A stretch of DNA of 64,000 bases from Ceratodon purpureus (lineage: Eukaryota; Streptophyta; Bryopsida; Pseudoditrichales; Ditrichaceae). The notes beneath the pieces were generated by a model that was given only the letters and a program-made list of their open reading frames with translations, made no database searches and was not told where the DNA came from. Below are positions 35,521-46,742 of this stretch, in pieces. The stretch covers positions 2,877,799 to 2,941,798 of the forward strand of contig CM026429.1 of assembly GCA_014871385.1 (NCBI GenBank). Reading direction: 5' to 3'. The translations under genes were made by a program, and so were the position numbers. Position 1 is the first letter of the stretch, and each line of letters opens with the position of its first letter.

Positions 35521-36021
35521 GAGTTGAGCCAACTAGTCCAACCTTCAACTAGTCCAACCTTCATGGAGTACCAAAGGAAAGGATGAGAAGGGGTATGATA
35601 CGAATGGCTAACCTTCGTATCTGCGCATCCAAGCATCCTGTTCAGACGGGATGACCTCCAGGCTTATGCGTCTCTTATTGGCTTTTGCGTAAGAAGAATG
35701 AAAATAAACAGTAGTCACAGCTAACGTTGTCCTAAAGGCTTTTGAATGGATGGTACAAGCGGAAACCTAGGAATTAACAACTGAGCTCTTCAAAGTTACA
35801 CTTTACAGGCGAGCCTGGGCTGCAGTGGCGGCCCCTTGGACACGGCAGACGGTGTTGGTGACCGACACCGCAGATTTTGCCTTCGTTGGCAAAGACAATA
35901 CAGCACAACATCCGTGAATGTCTGTCCTGTACTTCTGGTCGAATCCCCACACAATTCCAGCCATAATGACTGGATCCATCGGTGGTTAGGAAGATAAATA
36001 ACTTCCAGAGAGATCAGGAAT
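35521..36021. other. Region downstream of the telobox gene, including its likely 3' untranslated region
   Basis: The telobox coding region ends at 36022, so sequence just below that is probably untranslated trailer. A small direct repeat (CTAGTCCAACCTTCA) lies near 35529-35563. No gene is seen. Confidence 0.4.
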
Positions 36022-39000
36022 TTAGAAATCGAGATCGGCCTGCTGTTTGGCTGCATGCTCAGTCCAATATGCATGTGCACGAGTCACTCTTTCTAGTAGC
36101 TCTTGAGGAACAGGTTCCCCCCTGCGCTGATGTGGGGCAATGCGGGCGGTGTGAACCAACGTCTTCCACTTGTCCTGTAAACCAACACATTGCATCAAGT
36201 TAAATTATTGCAAACCAAAGTGAGATTACCCTACTCAGAATGAAAGTGCCAAGATTCAAAGAAACATATGAATTCCTAAAATAAACTCTCTTGAAAAACC
36301 GACACCAAGGAATATAACTTAAGAAGATTATTACAAAAGCAAAGGATTCAAAGGACACCTTTAAATCGACGTAAGTCCTATGCTTGGCCTGTTCAAAAGC
36401 CCGTAATTTCACGTCACGCCACCTGTTTCCACCGCCCATAGTCAGATTAACATAAGCTCATTTTATTTCAATACTAGGTGAACTTTGAAATATCTAGTTC
36501 GAGTAGCCTTTCCAGTTCTCAAGTTTCTCACTACCAAGATCTTATTTCAGACTGGGTTGAGATCACAATTTGATGAAGAAGATAAACATTAAAAGCTCAA
36601 TCGTGCCACTAATTCTGATACCTGGTAAAATTTGTTGATGATAATTAGCAGAGTATTTCATAGTCTAATACGAATGTCTAAAGCTCAGCGGTAAATTACC
36701 TGCCAGTGCCGAGCTTCTCCACGGCATGGACTAGCGCTTCTACCTCCGAAACGCTGAATGGACGGCGCACCCTGCGTTTGCCGTTGTCGAGAGCGCGAGA
36801 TATCTTACTTCGCATGGGGACAAGAGCCATACCAGGAACATTATCTCCAGTTCCCAGACCTGGATGCAAGATAATGGCCCCTGATCCAGCCACAATGGAA
36901 TCGTGAGAAGATGATGGCGCAGGAGACGGTGAATCAACCTCATTTCTTGCACGCCTGCTAGCATCGGCCTGTGCGCGTATAGCAGCTAGAGCCCCTGCTG
37001 CAGCGACACGGGTTGGATGAGGTGAGATAACCATGCGCTCGCTCATATGCTTATTGGTCTTCGTGACATTGCATCCCTTTACAGATTCCTCCGGAGTTGC
37101 AGAGAATGCCACCCCATTGCGTTTCTCATCAACAAAATCCTCTTGGTCACTCGACATCGAGGGTGGCACATAAGACGGGTCAGGGTCAACCACTACCCCA
37201 CTGGACTTGTTCGAGCGTCCTTTCATGGGGCACCGAACTCCTCCATCGCCAACCCCAGAAAGCCCAGGGACTCCATAGACGGGATACCTGCATGGAGCAA
37301 CAAAATGTTAGTGATGATAAGCAGAATCACCACCACTTTCGTTATACGGACTGTAGACTTCACCTAGTTTTCCAAAACAAATGCACGTTACAGTACAAAT
37401 CACTAGTACCCCCAAGCATAAAATTGCCCTCGGTCTAGAGATATCCATACCTAGGTGCTGGTTGATTGGCAGCACGCGAAAGTACAAGCAAAGGGTCTTC
37501 AGCTGTAGCAGAGGCCGAAGTAAGTACGGGACTAGGCTCTAGCATGAAGCCAAGAGACTCTGGCTTTGCACTACGGGAAATACCAATCTGTGATAGAGTG
37601 GCAGCCTCGTCAGGAACTTTCTTGCCTTGCATCAACACCCGCACTCGAAGGCCACCTCCGAGCAAATTCATCGCTGCATCCATCACTGCTCTCTGAAGAT
37701 AATAACAGAAAAACAATCAACCATAGAGGATGTCAGAAAATATAATGAAACGCAGTGGGTAAAACGAATTTCATAATATGTTTTAACCCAGGTACAACCA
37801 TGACCAGTTTCCTCAGAAATGATCACAGGGATTTTGAACCTGTGAGGGCTCTCAGTTCTACCTTGAGACTTGCGACACTTGCTGATTCAGGTAGATCCAC
37901 GAAGAGTTCTGGAACTGTAAATGATTTAATGCTGAGCTTAACTGCACCATCCACAGAGTACATAAGCATATCAGCTCTAGTCACATTCATTGATGGTTGG
38001 TCAGCCATAATCCATACATCCTGAACATGATAGTCCGAAAATGAAAACAGCCTGACAGCATACCATGTGGTTCCAGTGACTTCTTTGAAACAAGTTTAGC
38101 CGACCTGGCAGTTGGAGAAGATGCCACACTGGCTGCTTTAGCTGCATCAAGAAGCAAGGTCTGTAAGTTATAGCTTCACAAGACAATCATCGAGATATGA
38201 GTGTATTGGTTTCATGAAGTTTAAGATAATTAAAGACACATAAATGAAACCGTAACTAATTGAATACCAGGCTATCTTACTAAGATGCACCAAAACGATA
38301 GAAGCAAGGTAGCCAGTTGAGATTATAGCTTCATTCCCTTCGAGTCTCTATACAAGTCTTGCACAAATTTGCAAGACGTCACATCTAAGCCATCATACTG
38401 AGAACATAACAGAAACATACATACTAAAGCTGAAACAACGCAAACATACCACTGCGAAGCTTGGCTGCAGCCGCAGGAGGCTCACCAGCTACACACTCAT
38501 ATTCCAGCTCCATAAGATCACTGGTGTCCAAATGCAAATCTGGAGTGGTTTTGGAGCTACCATCCACCATTTTCTTTCTTTTGTTTTGCAATCCTCGTGT
38601 TGTCCTCTGCCGAGTAAATGCAGCAATACCGCTAAAAAACATTTTTTTCCCATACCTTGAATCTGCAACAACATTCCACAACATAGCTGAATACAGAGCT
38701 CCTTAGCTTGCTGAAAGCAAGCCTCATAGAAGTCCGGTACCAACAATTAGCAGGCCTCAACAAAATGCTTCCTCACATTAGTAAGGCCAAGCTCATAGTA
38801 AGGTCCGGAACTTCTTAACCAACAGTAACGACTTGACATACATACTCAGGCTTATCACCCGAGATGTATTAGAAATGCTTCAAAAAGAGATAAATGGGAA
38901 ATTTCTTCTAGCTACTCGAACCAACGCGTTCATTCCTAGTTAACAAGCACTAATACTTCAAAAGAAGCGTCACAGCAACAATGAGGATTAAAACATGACA

Positions 39001-40803
39001 GAGTATTACTACCTTCGCTAGAACCTGAATCTGTGGACTCCATTTCAGTGTGCTGGCGCTTCGTCCTGGTAGTTCCAGCGACGTGATTGCGTTTAGCAAC
39101 CTTGACAGCCCTTCGAACCTTTAAGCTCTTACTGTATGAATCTAGTTTTTTCGTCATTGTCTCGGGATGAAGGCGTTGAGATGAACGATAAACATGTTCT
39201 CTCTTGTAAAATTTCCCATCCATTCTACTCATCACCCTCTTCACCATGGGCCTAGTACTTCGGCCCTGAGCTAGCCCCAGAGCTGCAGCACGAAAAGTTG
39301 CAGAAGAGGCAGCAGCGGGTTGATTCTTCCTGGACCCAAGCACATTCTTCTCTTCAATCTCCATGCTAGCTGTTTCATCTCCCACTACTTCAGTTCCCCC
39401 TATCAGCTCAGCCGATTCACCATATTCTCCGCTCTCGGACATCTTGCACTGCATGTGAATCTCCGGAGTTGAGTTCAATGAGTTCTTGGAGGGTTGATAA
39501 GGACTTCCTTGCACTAGAACAGATCCATCTTCTGCCTCATCCAGCGACTTGGCGCAAAGAATCATATTTTCGGACTTCTCCAACAGCTTACAAGAGGCCT
39601 TGTCAGAATCTGATGACGTCTCGCTTGCAATGGCTGCTGCTTCAACCATCTTAACGCAAGGGGTTTCTTCAACAATCTCCAAGACTGCTTGCTTGACCAC
39701 TTCCTGTGTCATCTCTGAGGCCGACTCTTCAGCCGTCAGAGTTTCGTAGATCTTTTCTGCAGGGTATTGCTCGACCTCTGTACTTCCCCCACATGCTTCG
39801 GAAACAGGTAGCATCTCCTTGACCTCATAAGAGGGAGAAGCTGGACTAGGTCCAGCGCGCGTAGTCGACATGTCGCTCTCACATAGTGGCAGCGTAGTCT
39901 GCATAAGATTTGAACTTGGATGTGAGAAGACATATGAAACATATCAAAATACAGATTGTATGCACAAATTTCTACAGTACTGAAAACAGCAAGTTCATGG
40001 TTGGGTAAAAAAAAACTTGTGTGACCAATAAATACAAATGGGACGTAGACAACCAGAACGGGAAACATGAAACGATGGAGCAAACAAGAAGACAAACATC
40101 GTCAGAATATTTACCAGGTCTTCGAGCGGCGAGACATTCATATGTACAGGTGCACCATTGCCTTCATCCACTAAAACATCCTTTACAAAGACTTTCCGCT
40201 TCTCTTCCTGTGATGGAGTCCGAACCGCGCAGCTCACGGTTTCCAGATCGTTGCTAGCCTGGACAGAGATGTCCTTGATCATACACACATCCGTGAAACC
40301 ATCTGCATTTACCGTAGGTTTTCCAGCTGGTTGAGGTTTATCAACGGATGTGAAGTCTTTCACGCTCTCAAGACTTGTTATTTGAGAATCTAAATCAGAC
40401 TGTGGCTTGTCTTTGGACGCTTCCTGGTGAGTCTGCTTAGTCTTATTTGGATCTTCGCTTCCTGCGTCTTGCAGGATTTGACCAGCCACAGTGGCAAGCA
40501 GGTCAAAGACTCCAGTGCGAGTCAGGTTATTGGCCTGCCGCTTCGCAGCATCGCCTCCTCGTCCCTGGTGTTTAGTCAAACTTGTCAAGTCAGAATTGAA
40601 AATCCGATTGTATGCTTGAAAAGAAAGCGCAAGACATGTGAAGTATTCATGTTATAACTGCCAGGAAATCCAAATACATAGTTGCATTAATTCATGTCAT
40701 GTCGGACCAAGAATCATACCCGCTGGGACCGCATAGCACGCGGAAGAGCAGGTCCATCGTATCCTGGAAAGCCACCACCAACTCTTCGAATTCGAGCCTC
40801 CAT
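36022..40803 (-). CDS. TRFL: TRF-like telomere-repeat binding protein (Ubl + C-terminal telobox Myb), ten exons
   Basis: Proteins of this plant family (TRP1/TBP1, RTBP1) bind double-stranded telomere repeat (TTTAGGG) in the nucleus. Exons 40803-40720, 40564-40115, 39898-39013, 38662-38450, 38141-38064, 37974-37862, 37692-37451, 37287-36700, 36422-36359 and 36174-36022 join in phase to 956 residues, longer than the roughly 550-700 of angiosperm members. The N-terminus MEARIRRVGGGFPGYDGPAL and the following GVFDLLATVAGQIL match the family's N-terminal boxes. A ubiquitin-like region (about 578-665) contains VKLSIKSFTVPELFVDLPES and LGGGLRVRVLMQGKKV. The C-terminal Myb (about 866-925) contains RRPFSVSEVEALVHAVEKLG, RWRDVKLRAFEQAKHRTY and the telobox signature VDLKDKWKTLVHTA. 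The tail, GEPVPQELLERVTRAHAYW, is also typical. Extra length sits mainly in exon 3 (295 residues, acidic and Ser-rich). The acceptors of exons 2, 5 and 6 were chosen to keep frame and are less certain than the rest. Confidence 0.93.
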
Positions 40804-43800
40804 CCTCGCTCACAATTCCCTTACACACAAGCCATTCACAGCAGCAACCGCTTTTGTGGCTGATGATAAATTGATTCGATGTCGTCCCGACCAATGTTTG
40901 GTAACATAAGATGTTCAAAACTCTGCAAATTGAGAAGCAACAAATACATCAGCGATTTTAAGACAACAGGAGGACCCCCGGAAGCCGTCTGTAATAGAAT
41001 AAAACCGCCGCTCTGCCTATCGTAAAAAGTTAAAGGCGCGAGTTATTTAAAGGTATTCGTTTGTGTAAACATGCATCGCCTGACTCATCGTAAGAACGGA
41101 AGAAAAAATAGAACGGATCTGGAAGCCTTCGCTCTACTTGGCACAATAAAGGTGACTCCGTACTCTACCGGCGATTAAGTCAACATCTCATCAAGGGAGG
41201 AAAAACTTTGAACAGTTGCGCCAGAAATTCATAAGCTTTGACATCGAGCATCATACGTCCAGTCACGTGATTTGGCCTCCGAGCATCTGATAAACCTTCG
41301 CTAAGAATCAGACTCAAACGTAGCAGAACCATACATCGTTTAAGTTTGTCATAGTAAAGAAGACAATTGACCTGGTCTCAAAGTCTACATGTATGGGATC
41401 TGAAGAAGAGACCACCCACAAGGAAAAGCGAAACCCTCACACACGATCTCCGCCGAGCAGGCTTCGAGCGGATCAAAAACTGTTATTTAACAAACTGGCA
41501 CAAGGTGAACTTCAACGCGCCCCTTCTGCAATATTCGTGATGACCGCTTAACAACACACAAACCCTTGAAGCTCTGAAGGAGAACGATGGTTAAAGCGCG
41601 AGAGAACACGGTGGAGGCACGGTTGCAAAAACCATTGGCTTCACTAATCTGTGGATCTAACTCCACAATCGCCTCCAGAGAACACAAATTAACGTGCTGA
41701 TTTAAAGTCCTCACAGCAAAGTTACCAATTATTGATGTACAATAAAAAATTGTCTTAACGAATCTGTTGAGGAAAACCTTCGACTAAACCCTCGCAACGA
41801 ACCAACTTCGAAACATAACTAATGTAGCATTGAAAGTAGCCGAAATCGATTTATCTCACTGCGCCAGACCGAGGAGAAGCGCCTTAAAAATGCGTTCCGA
41901 GGGCTAAAAGACAGGAGGGAGTATAGATCTGGAGAGGCGTTGCGCAATAACCTTCAACAAAAACCCCTGCTGCTCCATGAAACCTCCGTCAAAACCTCTC
42001 TGGAACCTCGGTCATCCTGTTAAGCAACCGTCTCCTGCAAGGGAGTTTTGCGAAGCGAACGCGGTGATCCTCTCCTTCGCAAGACGAGAACGCCGGGTAG
42101 CGTACACGATTAAAATGGCGCTCGGAGAACACATCCGAGACGCAAGTTTGTTGCTAGAGCGCCTTTAACGCGCCAAGGTGAAGAAGGCACACAGGCACTC
42201 CAAATCCCGAAGTGCTGTTGAAACTCACACGCTGCTCGCGACACAGTTTCCTAATACTCCGAAGGACTCGCGGAGGTCTAAAACGTCGGCACTGAGTCAA
42301 CTCTGCCAACCTTTCCTCAGAGTCCAAAACAGGGCGAGCATCTCACTTATAAAACGAAAATGAGAGAACTTCTCTGATCGCTACCTTGTAACGTGGCCAC
42401 AGAGTCCGTGCTGAATAGCCAGCAAGCACGGCACGTATCCATAGAGTCCACGAAAGCAAGACGACCAATTTTTTTGCCCAAACCAAGTCAATTGCCTCAG
42501 ATACACCAAAAACTGTCAACTGTGTTCCAATTGCTTCACTAAGAAGCGAAAGAATACGAAGCAACCAACAGATCTGATGCTTAACGATACTAACAAAGCA
42601 TTTGTGCCAAGTACTCCGCTAAGCAAACCACAGACTCGTGAATAGACAACCGAAACGTGCGCGACCATAACAACTAAGACGCCTGCACAACAGCTCGCGT
42701 CTTGCAATGACTTAAGAAACCAAGACCAAAACAACCCGAACACGAGATGAAGCCTGTGCGCAATCTTTGCCTCTGCGAACCGCACCTTCGCATAATCACT
42801 CCAGAAAAGCTTCTTCGACATCAATTAAAGAAGAGAGTGCCAAGAAAAAGTCCGTGGAAACGAACACAAAACCAAGCCATAAACCTTGAAGATCACGACC
42901 CGACCGCTCGCGTTCCAACCGAGTCAAACTACTTCACCAACACGGACTCCAAGTGTCAGTCTCCCGTCCTCACTAACGCAATCAACAGAAGCGAAAACCG
43001 CAATGCATCCAAGAACAGAATGCGAACACCGTCCCTCTAGAGCACCACGAAAATTAAACCTCTGCCACTCACTCACTCCCTCCCCCACTCCCCCCCTCCC
43101 TCCCCTCCACAAAACCAAACTGATCATCACTCACGCCACCTCGCCTAAACCAAAAACCTCCACACCAAACCCCGATCATAAACCTCACTCCCCCACACCT
43201 CTCACCCCGCCTCACCAATCAACCTCCCAATCGCCTCTCATCACCAAACTCCCCGAACTCCAAACCACCACAACCATCACCACAAGGACCTCTCCACAAA
43301 CACCACTCCACTCCCGCACTCCCATCCACCAAGCCAATCAACAAACCTCTCCTCTCCACAACACCATCCCCCTCCCTCCACCCCCAAGCCACAACCACAA
43401 CCAAACGCGAGATCAATTCCAGAGCGCTCGTTAGCGATCCCGCACCTTGACGACGGCAGATGTCCCCCGATACAACACCAAACCGCGAGTGCAATACACC
43501 GATCGAAAGCTTAGCGCGTGGCGAATCCGATGGCGAGCCGCGCCTGCGAGCACACCCTCCCGAGAATGAAAGAATTGGAAAACTCCGAAGCGGACTCAAG
43601 CTCTGTCTGTGTCTGTGCGTCTCTCCTCTCTCTCTTCACAAAACAAGTTCTCTTCAGAAACCGTGTCATAGCGACGAAACCTGTACTTCCCAGACCCCGA
43701 CCCCCCTCTACCCCCCACCTACATCCCCCCTCCTAAATCCACCATCTCATAGATCTCCCCACACGCCACCCCCAAACCCCTCACAGGACACAAATCCACC

Positions 43801-43900
43801 ACCATTTCCGAGCAACACGAAGGACGCAAATCATACTTCATGAGTACATTTCCTGTTTAATATTTATAACGAGGGAGTTACATTTGTGTGGGGGAGTTTT
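40804..43900 (-). promoter_or_regulatory. Telobox-gene 5' region: leader, probable leader intron(s), promoter
   Basis: No coding exon is recognisable between the ATG at 40803 and about 43900. The + strand is extremely G-poor from about 43060 to 43440 and C-rich over about 42900-43830, then flips to G-rich at about 43900. I infer that transcription starts near 43850-43900 and that the leader is spliced. CT- and CA-rich open frames here are artefacts of composition. Confidence 0.4.
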
Positions 43901-44310
43901 GGGTTTTTCGTAGATGATGTCGGTATCTAGGGGGAGGTGACGGGAATGGGGGGGATTGGCGACGTCACTTTTGAGGGGGGGTCGGTTTTGGGTGCAGTAC
44001 TCTGGTGTCAGCGAGATGGAGCACCGCTTGACCCGGTCATTGCGTTACCCGCTCGTCGCGGCCGGCAGCTTAATTCGGAGATATCCGGATGGGCAGGGGT
44101 CTCACCGGTGGTGGGGGGTCGCGGACGGGGTAGCGACGGTCGGAGTCCTGCCCGGGCTGACCGCGCTCCCGAAAAAGCGCGGACTGGGGCCACGAGATTG
44201 CTGCCCAGGCTGACCGGACCATTCCCACCATACAACCACCTACCATGTGCTTTTGCCCCGGTTTTACCCCCCGAAAGGTGGGAAGGGGCGCGGTAAAATG
44301 ATCGCTGGGC
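43901..44310 (+). other. GC-rich, G-skewed island upstream of the telobox gene
   Basis: From about 43925 the + strand is G-rich (GGGGGAGGTGACGGGAATGG and similar), followed by a CpG-rich stretch to about 44295. Open frames on both strands reflect GC content and lack recognisable motifs. It could be promoter sequence or the start of a divergent transcript. Confidence 0.5.
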
Positions 44311-46163
44311 GTAGTTACTGGAGGAGAGATGGAATTATTGGGGCTATCAATTGGGCCTGGGTTTATGCTATTGAGAGGCTGGTTTGTGTGTTATTGAGAG
44401 GGTTTTGGGTTTTGGGTTTTGAAAGGGCAGTAGTCTTTTTCAAGCTTGAGCGGTTGGTTTGCTTGGGCTGTACACTGATGGAAATGTGTTTGGCACACTT
44501 ACCATCAGTTGTTGAAATGTACTGCGTTCATTGATGTGCTCCTCTGTGATTCGGAATGGCTGGTGGGAATGCCCTAAGGTCGGGGCATTTCCAATACCCA
44601 AATTGTACACAAGCTGGTGTAATTTCTTTCTCACTCAGTTCCCTCTATTATTTGAAAAGAGTGATATATACCATTGATGGATTTTTCAATTTTGAGTTGT
44701 GGATTACAAGTTTTAGAGTGTTTATAAGAACTATAACATGAAGAAAAAAATTCTCATTCCATTCTCCAACTTGTTTTTCAAACAGTATATTTCATTGTGA
44801 TTACTAATTCGTTGAAAGTGTATGACAATTATTAGCAATTTGTCTGCTTTTCAGCTTCAAAAATCTAAGTAAACCTGTCATGATTTCAAGGCTAGCGTAT
44901 TTTTAAAAATTACAGATTCGACTGTATTTGATTGTCATGAATTTATTTTTTTAAATGAGTCAGGAAAAGGTTGAATAACATTTACATAAGGTAGTACATC
45001 AATTTTGGCATACCATCCTTCAGTGGAATCAAGCCCTTTCAGTTAGATATTAACTTTTATAAGTGAATAACATTTCTATACAAGGTATTAATTTGGTACT
45101 TTACATTTTGGTATAAACAAAATTGAAGGTGGGAGTAGATTTGAATTTGTTTTCATACCTCATTTTGTAGTGCTCTTTGAATTGGTGCTAGAGAGTTATG
45201 AGGCAAATATTTGGTCCAAACTTTAAGCATGATAAGTAATACACTATACGAGCATGATATAAAAATAGACTTTATTGTCGAAGTTTTTTTAAATTTTAAA
45301 ATATTCATGTTAATGATATTTATTTTATACGCCAATATTAACAAGGTATATTGTTGGTACATTAAATTTGCCTTATACCAAGGTGGACACAAAATATGAG
45401 CTGAAAGTGGATCTTTCTTTTACTTCAGTTTAATCTTCTCGAGACAACTCTCAGATGTATGATAACCTCAGCCATATCATACATCTTTATGCAACTAATT
45501 GATTTATGTTAATTTTTAAATTTTTCATTAGTAACTAAAACAATTTGAAAAATGAAACTCACTTCATTCATTTATAATTAAGAACTAGATGAAAATCTTG
45601 ACGATCTTTTAAAACTCCATCTATTGTAAGATCATTCGAAGTTCATTTCAGCAATTGGATGTGAATGAGCACATGGAAGGCATGGAGAATGCATTATTAT
45701 ATATTTGACAAGTGAATTGAACCAATTTGTTACTTGTTCAAAGGTCTATTTATACCACTAAATTCTTCCAATCCCACCAAATATCCACATTTTTATAATT
45801 GGACAATTCTTTAGTGGGTGAACAATTTTTAATGATCTATTTTGGTGAAATACATTGTTTTTTTGCACTAAGGTATCTAAAAGGAATGACCTACAAAAAA
45901 TGCTTATTTATGAGCCTTTGTGACCACATTTTTTTTATAAAGTTACTTTGAGTGGCAACTTATACAAATATTTTTTCATTCATCCATCCATCCATCAAAA
46001 TAATTATCTTTTTTACTTTCAATCCGGAAAAAGAAATCTCAGTTCGACTTCATATTGTCTTTGATTATGAGTTCCATGAAGTTACCTTTAGATTAAGAAT
46101 AGATCTATGAAGAGACAATATAGATCTAGAACTAATAACGACTTTACTATATTCAAAATTATT
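44311..46163. other. AT-rich intergenic region
   Basis: Three diverged copies of a GGTAT...GGTAC...TTTGG motif occur near 44985, 45080 and 45345. A 12-bp perfect foldback lies at 45453-45486. No gene is supported. Confidence 0.5.
45453..45486. repeat. 12-bp perfect inverted repeat
   Basis: AGATGTATGATA and its exact reverse complement are separated by 10 bases. It is not followed by a U-tract and is in intergenic DNA, so no terminator role is proposed. Confidence 0.7.
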
Positions 46164-46297
46164 GTATACAATACATAAAATATAATTTTTTGGATCAGTG
46201 GTAGAACAAGCATACACGTTATTCACGTTGGTATACAATATACAAAATATAATGTTTTAGATTAGTGGTGGAACAAACATACACGTTATTCACGTTG
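46164..46297. repeat. Tandem duplication, 67-bp unit
   Basis: Copies 46164-46230 and 46231-46297 both start GTATACAATA and end CATACACGTTATTCACGTTG. They differ at several scattered positions. Their last 35 bases resemble 27200-27234. Confidence 0.85.
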
Positions 46298-46537
46298 GTT
46301 TCTTTTGTGGTTCACAACTGATATTTTTTCAGTAAGGTATAGCAGTGGCAGTGGCACACGTTCTCGGCCTTATCGTACTACTTGTATAGTGTCAACGTGA
46401 CCAGAGGCAACATGATGTGAATGGAGGCAAGACGATGTGAAAGGTAGCATTATTGACTTGACAATGTTGGAGGGCATTTCAATGATGTTGATCTTGATAT
46501 TGAAGTGCTGGAAGTTCATGAACATAGCTGCATCTCT

Positions 46538-46742
46538 CTACATGTTCTTTAGTAGTTGCCACTTGCTTATAAGCTAAGTCTTTAAAGTTTATGTCAAACT
46601 TCAACCACCAACTTGAAGTATATATGTTGAACTACTGGAAAAGTTTGTGACCGAGTTCAATCTCTTAACATGTTCTCTAGTGATTATCATTTGCTTCCAA
46701 ACTAAGTCATTGTCAAACTTCAACCACCAGCTTCAAGCATCT
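46538..46742. repeat. Direct duplication spaced by about 130 bp
   Basis: Two blocks of about 75-85 bp begin ACATGTTCTnTAGT and end TGTCAAACTTCAACCACCA followed by a GCTT/ACTT variant. An old tandem duplication of non-coding DNA. Confidence 0.65.

Noticed and set aside
38064-38186. Alternative reading of telobox exon 5 (PCFLMQLKQPVWHLL...)
   Set aside because: The Ala/Ser/Lys frame starting at 38141 joins both neighbours in phase; the alternative gives an unlikely sequence.
42886-43434. 182-codon + strand open frame of Thr/Pro/Ser
   Set aside because: Generated by a stretch nearly free of G, so stop codons are rare; pure composition effect in the leader/promoter of the telobox gene.
43937-44296. 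119-codon + strand open frame in the GC island
   Set aside because: GC-rich island opens several frames at once on both strands; residue content is Gly/Arg/Pro-rich noise.
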